A stretch of 64,000 bases of DNA from Marinactinospora thermotolerans DSM 45154 (GCF_900167435.1 NZ_FUWS01000001.1:63295-127294), one strand, 5' to 3'; shown: positions 27,069-35,721, counted from the stretch's first letter. Notes: a model not told the origin generated them from the letters alone. Numbers and translations are program-made.

Positions 27069-28496
27069 TCAGATCGGACGGCGCTCGGTGTCGCCGACGT
27101 CGTCCAGCCCGGGGATGCGGTCACCGCCGCGCAGGGTAGCGACCTCGTCGGCCACGCCCGCCCAACGGCGCAGCGCCGAGGTGGCGGCGGCGCGGTCGGC
27201 CTCGGTCAGTGCCGCGATGTTGGCGCCGTGGTTGGCGCCGGGCGCGGTGAAGGAGAAGGCCTCCCGCCGGTGTCCGCGCCGGACCTCGAACGGTTCGGCG
27301 CTCCACGGGTCGTACTCGCCGTTGACGAACAGCAGTTGGCTGCCGTGGTTGCGGACCCAGCGGTCGATGTCGGGCATCGCGCGGTGGTCATAGCGGGGCA
27401 GGTCCATCTCGTCGGGCAGGTAGGTCGACGCGGTGAACTGTCCCGGGTATTCCAGCAGGTCGTCGATGTGGTCGGTGGGCACGCTCGGGGTGCCGAGCTG
27501 GGTGGCGGCCTGGTAGTAGTAGGGGATGTAGGGCTCGGTGCCCTGGTCGCTGTAGAACTCGAACCCGGCGATCTCGTCGAGGAAGGCCGCGATCTCATCG
27601 GTGGTGGCGTCGGTGCCGGGCACGTCGGCGCACCGTGACGTCGTCTGGTACTGCCAGAACGCCCAGGGCGTGTCCAGCACCAGCATCTCGAAGGCCGCGT
27701 CGGCGCTGCCGATCGCGCGGTGGAAGGTCCAGCCGTTGGCCGCGGCCAGCTCCTCGTAGTGGGCGACCAGCTCGTCGCGGCGCTCCAGCGCCTCGCGCTG
27801 CACCCCCTCCAGCGAGCGCTGGCAGGAGGGGTCGTCGCCGACCGTCTCGAAGAACTCCAGGTAGGCGCTGTCCTCGCGGTCGCGGACGTCGTTGGGGGCG
27901 ACATAGGCGACGGTGCCGTCCACGTCGCCGGGGTAGAACCGACGATGGTAGACCGAGGTCATACCGCCCTTGGAGGCTCCCGTCGAGATCCACTCCTCGG
28001 CGTAGATGTCGTCGAGCGCGGTGACGATGCGGTGGTGGTCGGCCGCGGCCTGGCGGATGTTGAGGTCGTCCCAGTCGGCCGGTTCCGGGCGCGAGGGCGA
28101 GAAGAACCGCTGCTCGGTGGAGATCTGGTTGCCGTCGATCAGCCGGGTGGGCTCCGAACGCGAGGGCCGCGTGGAGACGTTGTAGCCGCTGGTGTGCAGC
28201 ACCGTGGGCCGGTCGAAACCGCGGTGCAGGAGGGTGAGCCTCTGCTGGAAGGTGCCCTTGGCCGGATTGGTGTGGTCCACCGGCTGCTCGTAGCCGAGGA
28301 CGAAGTAGCGGAACCCCTCCTCGGTGGGCTGTTCCTCGACCACGGTGAGGCCGGGGATGTCCTCCAGCCGGTCGAGGATGTCACCGTCGGGCTCCTGCGC
28401 GGCGACGGGGAGGGCCGGGAGCAGCAACGCCGCGGCGGCGAGCAGGGAGACCGTGGTGGTGCGGGATGACGTCGCAAGACGTCGTCGTGGGTTCAA
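27069..28496 (-). CDS. Secreted S37-family tripeptidyl aminopeptidase
   Basis: A TTG start at 28496 follows GGAGG by seven bases and leaves a clean Sec signal peptide (MNPRRRLATSSRTTT, hydrophobic core, VAAQ), giving 475 residues; an ATG at 28535 would add 13 residues before it. The protein matches the actinomycete PS-10 family: YFVLGYEQPVDHTNP, the nucleophile Ser175 in STGASKGGMTS, the Asp in FVNGEYDPW, and the His in GANHGAN. It removes N-terminal tripeptides from extracellular peptides. Three PYY-type aromatic segments near EPYIPYYYQ lie in the cap domain. It is monocistronic with a terminator behind it. Confidence 0.9.
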   Translation of the reverse strand: MNPRRRLATSSRTTTVSLLAAAALLLPALPVAAQEPDGDILDRLEDIPGLTVVEEQPTEEGFRYFVLGYEQPVDHTNPAKGTFQQRLTLLHRGFDRPTVLHTSGYNVSTRPSRSEPTRLIDGNQISTEQRFFSPSRPEPADWDDLNIRQAAADHHRIVTALDDIYAEEWISTGASKGGMTSVYHRRFYPGDVDGTVAYVAPNDVRDREDSAYLEFFETVGDDPSCQRSLEGVQREALERRDELVAHYEELAAANGWTFHRAIGSADAAFEMLVLDTPWAFWQYQTTSRCADVPGTDATTDEIAAFLDEIAGFEFYSDQGTEPYIPYYYQAATQLGTPSVPTDHIDDLLEYPGQFTASTYLPDEMDLPRYDHRAMPDIDRWVRNHGSQLLFVNGEYDPWSAEPFEVRRGHRREAFSFTAPGANHGANIAALTEADRAAATSALRRWAGVADEVATLRGGDRIPGLDDVGDTERRPI

Positions 28497-28680
28497 CGCG
28501 TGACCTCCAGTGAGGCTCCGGAGCTTCGTGGGCACCGCGAGTCGGGGACGGAGCGCGCTCCGTCGTTTGAAGGCTGATCATTGGGCGCGCGGACGTATCA
28601 CGTCAAGAGCCGCATACGGTCAGTCATGACGGGGCGATCCCGCCAACACCGGAAACGCCCCTCGCCACGGGGAAAGAGCG

Positions 28681-28718
28681 CACGGCGGCCGGCGCGCGGC
28701 CGGCCGGCGTGCGCCGTG
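28681..28718 (-). terminator. Possible GC-rich hairpin after aroQ
   Basis: CACGGCG at 28681-28687 can pair with CGCCGTG at 28712-28718, with inner GCCGGC/GCCGGC arms (28688-28693 with 28699-28704) and a bulge. It lies directly behind the aroQ stop. The fold is imperfect. Confidence 0.4.
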
Positions 28719-28719
28719 G

Positions 28720-29193
28720 TCACGCGGTGGCCCGGCCGCCGATGTGCCCGACGGCGGCGCGCAGCGCCAGTTCGTAGCCGAGGACCCCGCAGCCGATGAT
28801 GCAGCCGGCCGCGACCGGCGCGATGACGGAGGTGTGGCGGAACTCCTCACGGGCGTGGACGTTGGAGATGTGCACCTCGAAGCAGGGCGTGGGGATCGCG
28901 TCGATCGCGTCGCGCAGCGCGATGCTGTAGTGGGCGTAGGCGCCCGGGTTGAAGACGATGGCCTGGTGGGCGCGGGCCGCGTGCACGTGGTCGACCAGGG
29001 CGCCCTCGGAGTTGCTCTGGGCGCAGGTCACCGTCACCCCCAGCTCCTCACCGAGCGCGGTGACCCTGCGCTCGACGTCGGCGAGGGTGGTGGTCCCGTA
29101 CTGGGCGGGGTCGCGCTCCCCCAGCAGGTTGAGGTTGGGGCCGTTGAGCAGCAGCACGCTGGGGCGGGCGGGAGCGGCTGGGGAACCGGACAC
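28720..29193 (-). CDS. aroQ: Type II 3-dehydroquinate dehydratase
   Basis: GTG 29193 follows AGGAGAGG by eight bases and yields 157 residues, the family length. Diagnostic motifs are LLLNGPNLNLLGERDPAQYG with the catalytic Tyr, CAQSNSEGALVD, FNPGAYAHYSIALRDA and EVHISNVHAREEFRHTS. The enzyme dehydrates 3-dehydroquinate to 3-dehydroshikimate, either in aromatic synthesis or in quinate catabolism. It is not in an aro operon here. It is divergent from a TIM-barrel isomerase gene at 29410 whose relatives include 3-dehydroshikimate dehydratases, so a catabolic role is possible. Confidence 0.94.
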   Translation of the reverse strand: MSGSPAAPARPSVLLLNGPNLNLLGERDPAQYGTTTLADVERRVTALGEELGVTVTCAQSNSEGALVDHVHAARAHQAIVFNPGAYAHYSIALRDAIDAIPTPCFEVHISNVHAREEFRHTSVIAPVAAGCIIGCGVLGYELALRAAVGHIGGRATA

Positions 29194-29409
29194 GGTCGGG
29201 TCCTCTCCTGTCGGGACAGGCCGCCGCGGGACCCCCGGGCCGAGGCGGCCCGGTCGCGCGGCGGCGCCGATAGTGATCCCGCCGAGGTTATCGCCGGTGG
29301 GACACCGTGTTCGGGGAGGAGGAGGCGCGGGGTGGGACGGACCGCGTCGGGTAGGGGGCCACGCGGCGATGGGCGGACACCCGCCCCTTCCGTATCCGAG
29401 GGGACGGAC

Positions 29410-30237
29410 ATGCGCGTGACGGCACCCGGCGACGACCTCACGGTCAGCTCCTTGACCCTGCGCGGGGCGAGGGACCTGCGGGAACGGCTGGAGGCTGCGG
29501 CCGAGGCCGGTTTCACCGGGGTGGGCCTGAGCCTCGACGACCTGCGCCGGGCCCGCCGCAGCGGGCACGACGACCGCGACGTTCTGGCGTTACTGGACGA
29601 ACTGGGGTTGCGGGTCACCGAGGTCGAGCTGCTGTCGGACTGGGCGGGCGGGGAGCCCGGCGAACGCGAAGCCGCTCTGTTCGCCATGGCCCTGACGTTC
29701 GGCGCCGAACGAGTGCACACGGGCCTGCCCGATCCGCTCTCCCCCGGGGTCGACCTCGTGGCCGCCTACGCCCGGCTGTGCGAGCGCGCCGCGGCCCGTG
29801 GGGTGCGGCTGGCCCTGGAGTTCATGCCCTACGGGGCGGTCCCGTCGCTGCCGCGCGCCTGGGAGCTCGCCCGCGGCGGCGACCCGCGACATTCGGGTCT
29901 GCTGGTCGACGCCTGGCACTGGCACCGCGCCGCCGGCACCGCCGCGGACCTGGCTCCCATCCCTCCCGAGCGGATCGTGGCGGTACAGGTCTGCGACTGC
30001 CGCGCCCGTCCCTGCGGGGATCTGGCCGAGGAGGCGCGGCACCACCGGCTCCTCCCCGGTGACGGCGTGGCCGATGTGCGCGGCTTCCTGCGGCTGTTGC
30101 GCGGGCACGGGGTGACGGCGCCGGTGGGGGTCGAGGTGGCCTCCGACGACCTGGACGGACTTGGCGCCCGGATCGCGGCCCGGCGGGCCTACTCGGCCAC
30201 GGCGGCCCTCCTGGCCTCGGCCGGGCCCCGGCCCTGA
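29410..30237 (+). CDS. Sugar phosphate isomerase/epimerase-like TIM-barrel protein
   Basis: ATG 29410 preceded by GAGGGG gives 275 residues. Segments FTGVGLSLDDLRRA, LRVTEVELLSDW, RLALEFMPYGAVPSL (metal-ligand Glu), GLLVDAWHWHRAAG and VGVEVASDDL are those of the AP-endonuclease-2 fold. Enzymes of this fold isomerise or dehydrate sugars and cyclitols; 3-dehydroshikimate dehydratases belong here. Since aroQ diverges from this gene with a 216-bp shared regulatory region, the pair could convert 3-dehydroquinate to protocatechuate. That is inference. The longer open frame running across aroQ is a shadow. Confidence 0.78.
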   Translation: MRVTAPGDDLTVSSLTLRGARDLRERLEAAAEAGFTGVGLSLDDLRRARRSGHDDRDVLALLDELGLRVTEVELLSDWAGGEPGEREAALFAMALTFGAERVHTGLPDPLSPGVDLVAAYARLCERAAARGVRLALEFMPYGAVPSLPRAWELARGGDPRHSGLLVDAWHWHRAAGTAADLAPIPPERIVAVQVCDCRARPCGDLAEEARHHRLLPGDGVADVRGFLRLLRGHGVTAPVGVEVASDDLDGLGARIAARRAYSATAALLASAGPRP

Positions 30238-30279
30238 GACCGGTCAGGGAGTCCGTGCCGGGCACCGTCCCTGTATCTC

Positions 30280-30966
30280 TCAGGCGGGCGCGCTGCCCTC
30301 GCGCATGCGCTGGTGCAGCGCCTCCATCCGCAGGTCGAGCCGGGCCGACTCCTCCGCGACGGCGGTCAGCTCCTCCAGGAGCCCTTCGGGCGCGCTGTGG
30401 TCGTACTTGTAGAAGATCTGGTGTTCGAGCGCGGCCCAGAAGTCCATCCCGATCGTGCGCAGCTGGACCTCGGCCCTGACCTGTTCCACCCCGTCGGAGA
30501 GGAAGACCGGGATCTCGACGATCAGGTGCAGGCTGCGGTAACCGTTGGGTTTGGGCTGGGCGATGTAGTCCTTCGTCTGGATCACCGTCACGTCGTTCTG
30601 CCGGCCGAGCAGCCGGGCCACCGTGTAGACGTCGGAGACGAAGGGGCAGACCACACGCACCCCGGCCACGTCGTCGAGGTGCTCGCGGACCGAGACGACG
30701 TCGGGGGACAGCCCTCGGCGGCGGAGTTTGCGCAGGATCGACTCCGGCTGCTTGATGCGGTGGCTGATGTGTTCGATGGGGTCGTGTTCCCGGACGAAGT
30801 CGAACTCCTCGCTCAGGATGCGCAGCTTCGTCATCAGCTCGTCCACGGCGAACTTGCAGACGAGCAGGTGCCGCTCGATCTCCCGCAGGAAGAGGGCGCT
30901 GTCGGCCTCCTCCGGCGACGTGCCGGACTCCGTCTCCCGTCCCGGTCGCGTGTCTTTCTCGCCCAT
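30280..30966 (-). CDS. Small alarmone synthetase, GTP pyrophosphokinase family
   Basis: This 228-residue single-domain RelA/SpoT synthetase has no HD hydrolase or regulatory domains. Motifs are HISHRIKQPESILRKL, VREHLDDVAGVRVVCPFVSDVY, DYIAQPKPNGYRSLHLIV (GTP-binding region with the catalytic Glu further on), EVQLRTIGMDFWAALEHQIFYK. It transfers pyrophosphate from ATP to GDP or GTP, making the stringent-response signal (p)ppGpp. A C-terminal helix rich in Glu/Arg may mediate tetramer formation, as in RelQ-type proteins. ATG 30966 follows GGAAAGG. It is monocistronic. Confidence 0.92.
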   Translation of the reverse strand: MGEKDTRPGRETESGTSPEEADSALFLREIERHLLVCKFAVDELMTKLRILSEEFDFVREHDPIEHISHRIKQPESILRKLRRRGLSPDVVSVREHLDDVAGVRVVCPFVSDVYTVARLLGRQNDVTVIQTKDYIAQPKPNGYRSLHLIVEIPVFLSDGVEQVRAEVQLRTIGMDFWAALEHQIFYKYDHSAPEGLLEELTAVAEESARLDLRMEALHQRMREGSAPA

Positions 30967-31160
30967 GCGGCCTTTCCGCTCTTGTCAGCCTGTCGGCCCT
31001 GGAAGGGGGATTGTATGCCGGGTCACCCCACGTCGTGGCCGAAAGGGACGTTCGACCCTCGCTCAGAGGGTAGGTGTGGTGCGGAGGCGGCGTGGCGGGC
31101 GGATCCGCCTGGCCGGTGGTTCCGGCCGATCCCACCGAAGGCCGGAGAGTTGGAGGCAGG

Positions 31161-32342
31161 ATGACCCCGGACAGGGCAGGGCAACGGGACGGCGCCGACG
31201 AACGGTTGCGGGCGGCCGCCGGAGTCGCCTGGCGGCTGCTCGTCGTCGGTGCGGCGATCGCGATCCTGGTGTGGATCGCGATCCGCCTGCGCACGGTCGT
31301 CATCCCGATCATCCTCGCGGTCGCGCTGACCGCCCTGCTCGGCCCGCCGACGGCGTGGCTGCGCCGTAAGGGGCTGGGGCGCGGTCCCGCGACCACCATC
31401 GTCGTCCTCGGATCGCTGGTCGTGCTGGGGGGCGCGATCACGTTGATGATCCAACCCGCCCTCGCCGGCTCGGGCGACCTGATCGCCAGCGTCCAACAGG
31501 GGCTGGCCCGCGTGCCCTCGGCGCTCGCCCGGGTGGGGGTCGACCAGGCGATGTTCGAACAACTGTGGTCGCGTGCCCAACAGGAGCTCCAGCAGAGTTC
31601 CGGCCGGCTGGTCAGCGGCGCCTGGTCCAGCGCCGTCGCGGCCGGTCAGGTGGTCATCGGTATCGTCCTGGTCGCCGTCCTCACGGTCTACTTCCTGCAC
31701 TCCGGCGACCGGCTGGTCCAGTGGCTGCTCAGCCTGTTCCCCGCCGCGAGCCGTTCCTCCCTCTACTCCGGCGGCACGACCGCCTATGAGGTGCTGGGAC
31801 GCTATGTGCGAGGGGTCGCGATCGTCGGCCTCATCGACGCGGTCGGGATCGGGATCTTCCTGATCTTCCTGATCGACATCCAGCTCGCGATCCCGCTGAT
31901 CGTCCTCACCTTCATCGGGGCGTTCCTGCCGGTGATCGGGGCGTTTTTGGCCGGTCTCCTGTCGGCCCTGGCCGCGCTGGTCACCGAGGGGTGGGTGATC
32001 GCCCTGGTCGTGGTGGGCGTGACCATCCTGGTCCAGCAGTTGGAGAGCAACCTCTTCGCGCCCCGGGTCTATGGGCGGTCGTTGGACCTGCCCTCCCCCG
32101 TGGTCCTGCTCGTCATCACGATCGGTTCGCTGCTGGGCGGGATCGCCGGAGCGTTCCTGTCGACCCCGATCGCGGCCGTGGTCGCGGCGCTGTTGCGGCG
32201 CTCGCCGGCCGAGGAGGAGTCCGCCGCGCCGAAGGTCGGCGCCGGAGGGGGCGGGAAGGTCCGGGCCCCTTCCGAGCGCGGCGGTCCCGTGGAGGAGGCC
32301 GGTGGGGCGTCCCGGCCGGCCGCCCCACCGGACCGGGGCTGA
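31161..32342 (+). CDS. AI-2E family transporter
   Basis: ATG 31161 follows GGAGG and gives 393 residues. Eight membrane spans are expected: an N-terminal pair (LVWIAIRLRTVVIPIILAVALTALLG, LGRGPATTIVVLGSLVVLGG), then a central soluble loop, then VVIGIVLVAVLTVYFLHSGDR, a long C-terminal hydrophobic half and the family segment FIGAFLPVIGAFLAGLLSALAAL with the later QQLESNLFAPRVYG. The family includes TqsA-like exporters and sodium/proton antiporters. The substrate cannot be told from sequence. The tail after residue 350 is disordered Pro/Ala/Gly. No partner genes are evident. Confidence 0.86.
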   Translation: MTPDRAGQRDGADERLRAAAGVAWRLLVVGAAIAILVWIAIRLRTVVIPIILAVALTALLGPPTAWLRRKGLGRGPATTIVVLGSLVVLGGAITLMIQPALAGSGDLIASVQQGLARVPSALARVGVDQAMFEQLWSRAQQELQQSSGRLVSGAWSSAVAAGQVVIGIVLVAVLTVYFLHSGDRLVQWLLSLFPAASRSSLYSGGTTAYEVLGRYVRGVAIVGLIDAVGIGIFLIFLIDIQLAIPLIVLTFIGAFLPVIGAFLAGLLSALAALVTEGWVIALVVVGVTILVQQLESNLFAPRVYGRSLDLPSPVVLLVITIGSLLGGIAGAFLSTPIAAVVAALLRRSPAEEESAAPKVGAGGGGKVRAPSERGGPVEEAGGASRPAAPPDRG

Positions 32343-32356
32343 CCCCGCTCCGCCGT

Positions 32357-33067
32357 TCACTCCGGGTGGTGGTTCCCCGCGCGCAGCCGGCCCAGTTCGC
32401 GCAGGATCGCGTCACGGACCGAGGCGGGCAGTTCGTCGCGCCGACCGGTGATCGCGGCGATGACGCCCGCGGCGAGGTGGCGCACCTTGACGTTGGTGTG
32501 CTGGGAGATCCGCTTGAGCGCGGCGGTGGCCTGGGCCGCGTCGCAGTCGCAGGCGAGCATGAGCATGCCCTTGGCCTGTTCGATGTCGGCCAGGGAGGCG
32601 TGCGCCGCCCAGGCGTTGGCCAGCTCGGTGCGCAGCTGGGCGTTCTCCGCCTCCAGTTCGCGCACGCGCGGTCCCGCGCTCGGGTGCGTGGAGGGCGGTG
32701 GGGCGAGACTGGCGTGGCCGCCCACCCACACGGTGGTCGCCGTCTCGTCCTGTTCGGCCGCGCCCATCGTCAAGACACTGCGCTCGCGCCCCTGCGCGTC
32801 GATGATGCGGTATTGGATGGAGAAGAGACCGCCGTCGCGCTTGATCCGGGCGAGCAGGCCGTGGACGTCACCGAGGTCGTCGGCGTGGACGTGTTCCAGG
32901 ATCGCGTCGATGCTGGGGCGCATCCGGCCGGGCGGGTAGCCGAAGATCCGCACGAGTCCGGGCGACCACCACAGCATGTCGGCACGCACGTCCCAGGCGA
33001 AGCTGCCCGCGAGGTGCTTGTCGACCGCGGGTTCGGGCCTCGCGGTCCTGCCGTCCTCCATGGTCAT
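32357..33067 (-). CDS. PAS-ANTAR domain regulator
   Basis: This 236-residue soluble protein has a PAS fold at about residues 18-105 (FAWDVRADMLWWSPGLVRIFGYPPG, HADDLGDV), a coiled coil RELEAENAQLRTELANAW at about 135, and an ANTAR domain at about 150-205 with IEQAKGMLMLACDCD and LAAGVIAAI. ANTAR proteins bind paired RNA hairpins and stop premature transcription termination when activated. The PAS domain would sense a small ligand. It stands divergent from the sigma factor gene across a 727-bp intergenic region and ends 15 bp from the AI-2E gene. Confidence 0.85.
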   Translation of the reverse strand: MTMEDGRTARPEPAVDKHLAGSFAWDVRADMLWWSPGLVRIFGYPPGRMRPSIDAILEHVHADDLGDVHGLLARIKRDGGLFSIQYRIIDAQGRERSVLTMGAAEQDETATTVWVGGHASLAPPPSTHPSAGPRVRELEAENAQLRTELANAWAAHASLADIEQAKGMLMLACDCDAAQATAALKRISQHTNVKVRHLAAGVIAAITGRRDELPASVRDAILRELGRLRAGNHHPE

Positions 33068-33794
33068 GGCGCGACCGTACCCCGTCGTCCGCCCCGTCCG
33101 GTGGAGGCTGCGGGGGCACGGTGGCGGGCTTCCCGGCTTCCCGTACGGTTGCGCCCTCCGGTGTGGTGCCCCTGGGGCCGGCGTGTCGGGGAGACGCCGG
33201 CGCGGTGGGCCGTCCGTGCCGGGGCGACCCGGCCGGGTGACGGCCGGATATCACCTCCGGTCCCCGCCCGCGCCGGCGTGTGATGCGGGCAGGATCCCCT
33301 CCGGCCGTGCGCCGGACGGTCCCCTGCGGGGCGGCCTTTCCTTCAAAGCCGACCACGGAGCTCCGGCGCGCACCCGCGCGAGCGTCCCCCGCGGGGCGAC
33401 CGCTAGCCGCCATCGGGTGGCCATAAACATCTGACCTGGGCATATAGCTGTCCGTATTCCGTTCCGAGGTGCCTTGGAGCGGCCCGTGGAAGGCCATGCG
33501 CGCCGCTCGCCGCCCGTTGACGGAACATGTCGCTCACCAGGGCAAACCCACCCCCAAAAAGGGCAAACAGCTACAAAAAACATCTTTGATCTCGTTTCAA
33601 TGACAATCAGCCCGGAAAGTCCTTTAAAGGGTCTGAAAACGTGATTCAGCGGTCCGGCCGCCCCGCCGGCGGATAGCAGATAGTCGACGATGTCGACCCG
33701 ACCCCCCGCTCCGGAGAGGCTTCCGGTCCCGATCGCGCCAGGACGAGAACGGACCCGCCCATCTCCCACCACCCATCACCGCCCAGGGGGTCAC
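33068..33794. other. 727-bp divergent intergenic region with an A+T-rich core
   Basis: No gene is recognised. From about 33420 to 33660 the sequence is markedly richer in A and T than its surroundings and includes the perfect 10-bp palindrome CCTTTAAAGG at 33621-33630. It separates the PAS-ANTAR gene from the sigma factor gene, so promoters for one or both must lie here. I could not assign a confident -35/-10 pair. An upstream in-frame ATG at 33690 would extend the sigma factor by 35 low-complexity residues. Confidence 0.5.
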
Positions 33795-34715
33795 ATGGTC
33801 ATGACCGGCGCACTCGCCCCACCCTCCCGATCAGCTTCGAAACCGCTCGGGGGTGGCGACGGCGCGTCCTGCCCGCCCCTCCCCCGCGACGCCGACGCCG
33901 AACACCTCCTCCGGCTCCTGCCCGGGCTTCCTCCCTCGTCCCCCGTCCGCGACGAGGTGCGCCGCAGGATCGCGCGGATGTACGCGGGACGGGTCCAGCG
34001 GCTCGCCGACCGCTACCGCAACCGGGGCGAACCCACCGAGGACCTGCGCCAGGTCGCGATGGTCGGCCTGATGAAGGCCATCGACGGCTTCGACCCCGAC
34101 TACGGCAGACCGTTCCCGTCCTACCTGGTCCCGGTCGTCAGCGGCGAGCTGAAACGGCACTTCCGGGACAACACCTGGGCCGTGCGCGTCCCCCGCCGTC
34201 ACCAGGAGCGGCGCAACGAGCTCAACCGGGTGGTCCTGGAACGCACCCAGGCCCTGGGGCGCAGTCCCACGATCTCCGAGATCGCCGCCGCGATGGACCT
34301 CGACCTGGACGGCGCCGTCGAACTCATCAACGCCTCCTCCGCCTACAGCGCCCTCTCCCTGGACGCCCCGTGCAAGAGCGCCGAGGAGGACGAGGACACC
34401 TCCCTGGGGGAGACGCTCGGCGGCCTCGACCGGGCGCTGGAGAACGTGGTGGACCGCGAGGCGCTCAAGGTCGCCCTTCGACGGGTTCCTCCCCGGGAGC
34501 GGCGGGTGCTCTACCTCCGTTTCTTCGCCGACCACACCCAGACCGAGATCGCCGCGATGATCGGCGTCTCCCAGATGCAGGTGTCACGTCTGCTGGCGCG
34601 GACGTTGCGGACGCTGCGCGAGGAGCTCATGAGCGACTCGGTCACCGGCTCCGGCACCGATGCGTCCCAGGTCTCCTCCTCCGACCGGCCGGACGCCACC
34701 TCCCACAGTCGTTGA
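33795..34715 (+). CDS. RNA polymerase sigma factor, SigB/SigF/SigG family
   Basis: ATG 33795 is preceded by AGGGGGT at the right distance, giving 306 residues. Region 2 is visible as LADRYRNRGEPTEDLRQVAMVGLMKAIDGFDPDYG and PFPSYLVPVVSGELKRHFRDNTWAVRVPRR. Region 3 follows around SPTISEIAAAMD, and region 4 ends with LRFFADHTQTEIAAMIGVSQMQVSRLLART. This is a general-stress or development-type sigma factor that is normally held by an anti-sigma kinase and released by a STAS antagonist. A STAS-like protein gene follows 35 bp downstream, but no anti-sigma kinase gene is adjacent. Confidence 0.93.
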   Translation: MVMTGALAPPSRSASKPLGGGDGASCPPLPRDADAEHLLRLLPGLPPSSPVRDEVRRRIARMYAGRVQRLADRYRNRGEPTEDLRQVAMVGLMKAIDGFDPDYGRPFPSYLVPVVSGELKRHFRDNTWAVRVPRRHQERRNELNRVVLERTQALGRSPTISEIAAAMDLDLDGAVELINASSAYSALSLDAPCKSAEEDEDTSLGETLGGLDRALENVVDREALKVALRRVPPRERRVLYLRFFADHTQTEIAAMIGVSQMQVSRLLARTLRTLREELMSDSVTGSGTDASQVSSSDRPDATSHSR

Positions 34716-34750
34716 ACACACGTTTCCTTCACACCTTGGACAGGCGGATC

Positions 34751-35185
34751 ATGCACCAGATGACACAGATGACGGCCGACGTCTCCTACGCGGGCCGCGG
34801 GGCCATCGCGGCCTTCCCGCACAGCATCGAGGCCCGGCACCGCCACGGACTACGCGAGCAGTTGCTCTGGCTGGCCAACCAGCGGATCGGGGAACTCGTC
34901 ATCGACGTCGGCGCGGCGCTCATGTGCGACGAGGCGCTCGCGGGGATCGTGGAGCGGGTACGCACCCGGGCCACGGCCCGCGGTATCCGGGTCTCGCTCA
35001 TCACCACGCCGGACTCTCCGGCCGAACGCGTGCTCGCCCGGGCCGGACTCACCCGGTCGCTGACGGTGTACCGGACCCGCGAGGAGGCGCTCCGGGCGCT
35101 TACCGAGACCCCCGTCCCCGCGCAGCGGCGTTCGGCACCCTCCACCGCGGAACAGCGGGCGGCACGGACACTCCCGAAGCGCTGA
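34751..35185 (+). CDS. STAS-like anti-sigma-factor antagonist homologue
   Basis: This 144-residue protein has a STAS-like α/β pattern: FPHSIEARHRHGLREQLLWLANQRIGELVIDVGAALMCDEALAGIVERVRTRATARGIRVSLITTP. The phosphorylatable Ser of typical antagonists (DSSG) is replaced by MCDEA. It could therefore be an unphosphorylatable variant or a different partner of the sigma factor. ATG 34751 lies 35 bp after the sigma gene, with AGGCGG upstream, and it should be co-transcribed. The last 25 residues are basic and disordered. Confidence 0.7.
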   Translation: MHQMTQMTADVSYAGRGAIAAFPHSIEARHRHGLREQLLWLANQRIGELVIDVGAALMCDEALAGIVERVRTRATARGIRVSLITTPDSPAERVLARAGLTRSLTVYRTREEALRALTETPVPAQRRSAPSTAEQRAARTLPKR

Positions 35186-35217
35186 GGCGCCGTCCCGGAG
35201 GCCGAAAAGGCGGGCGG

Positions 35218-35694
35218 CTAGCGCCACGCCCGTTCGCCCAGCATCTCCGGCTCGACGTTGCGGACGCCGTCGAGGGCGGCGAGACGTTCGACCAGCCGCA
35301 GCGACTCGGCGATCTCCCCGCGCGCCCCGCGCACCCAGGCGGTGTGCGGGGCGTATGCGGGTACCCGGTCGATGACCACTCCGATGCCGGCCAACTCGGC
35401 GCGCTGCTCCTCGGCCCGTTCCCCCTCGGCGAAGCGGACGTGCAGGCGCCCGGTCGGCACGACGACCTCTCCCCCGGGCGTCCGGCGGTACACCGGTCCC
35501 ACACGGCTGCCCGGGGGCAGCCGGAGGGGAGGGCCCTGGACGACGGACACCGTCTCCCCCGCGGAGTGCACGGCGACGGATTCACGGTCCAGCCGGTAGC
35601 GGGGGCCGGCCACGGCGGTGGAGGAGGGGACCTCCTCGGGAGCCCCAACGGGCGGTTCCGGTGCTTCCACATCCCCAGTTTCGCACGTCACCAC
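35218..35694 (-). CDS. Free subtilase-prodomain-like protein
   Basis: This 158-residue protein has no catalytic domain and no signal peptide. Its last 85 residues (GEVVVPTGRLHVRFAEGE..., ELAGIGVVIDRVPAYA, RLVERLAALDGVRNVEPEML) align by eye with residues about 95-180 of the divergent subtilase: VVYTENVFVKFADDASAD, VLAGAGLTVKRTLGYA, LAEELLDRDDVDLCHPEL. The order of strands and helices fits an I9-type ferredoxin-like prodomain. It may fold, inhibit or tether the protease. The start at GTG 35694 is uncertain because no good ribosome binding site is seen. The promoter region of 70 bp is shared with the protease. Confidence 0.72.
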   Translation of the reverse strand: MVTCETGDVEAPEPPVGAPEEVPSSTAVAGPRYRLDRESVAVHSAGETVSVVQGPPLRLPPGSRVGPVYRRTPGGEVVVPTGRLHVRFAEGERAEEQRAELAGIGVVIDRVPAYAPHTAWVRGARGEIAESLRLVERLAALDGVRNVEPEMLGERAWR

Positions 35695-35698
35695 CCCT

Positions 35699-35721
35699 TG
35701 ATCACCATGCGTGAGTGATCA
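35699..35721. promoter_or_regulatory. Inverted repeat in the protease/prodomain divergent promoter
   Basis: TGATCAC at 35699-35705 and GTGATCA at 35715-35721 form a perfect inverted repeat with a 9-base spacer. It is in the only 70 bp between two divergent genes and is likely an operator controlling both. Confidence 0.6.

Noticed and set aside
30246-30276. Imperfect CAGGGA/TCCCTG repeat between convergent genes
   Set aside because: The arms are only six bases with mismatched interior; too weak to call a terminator.
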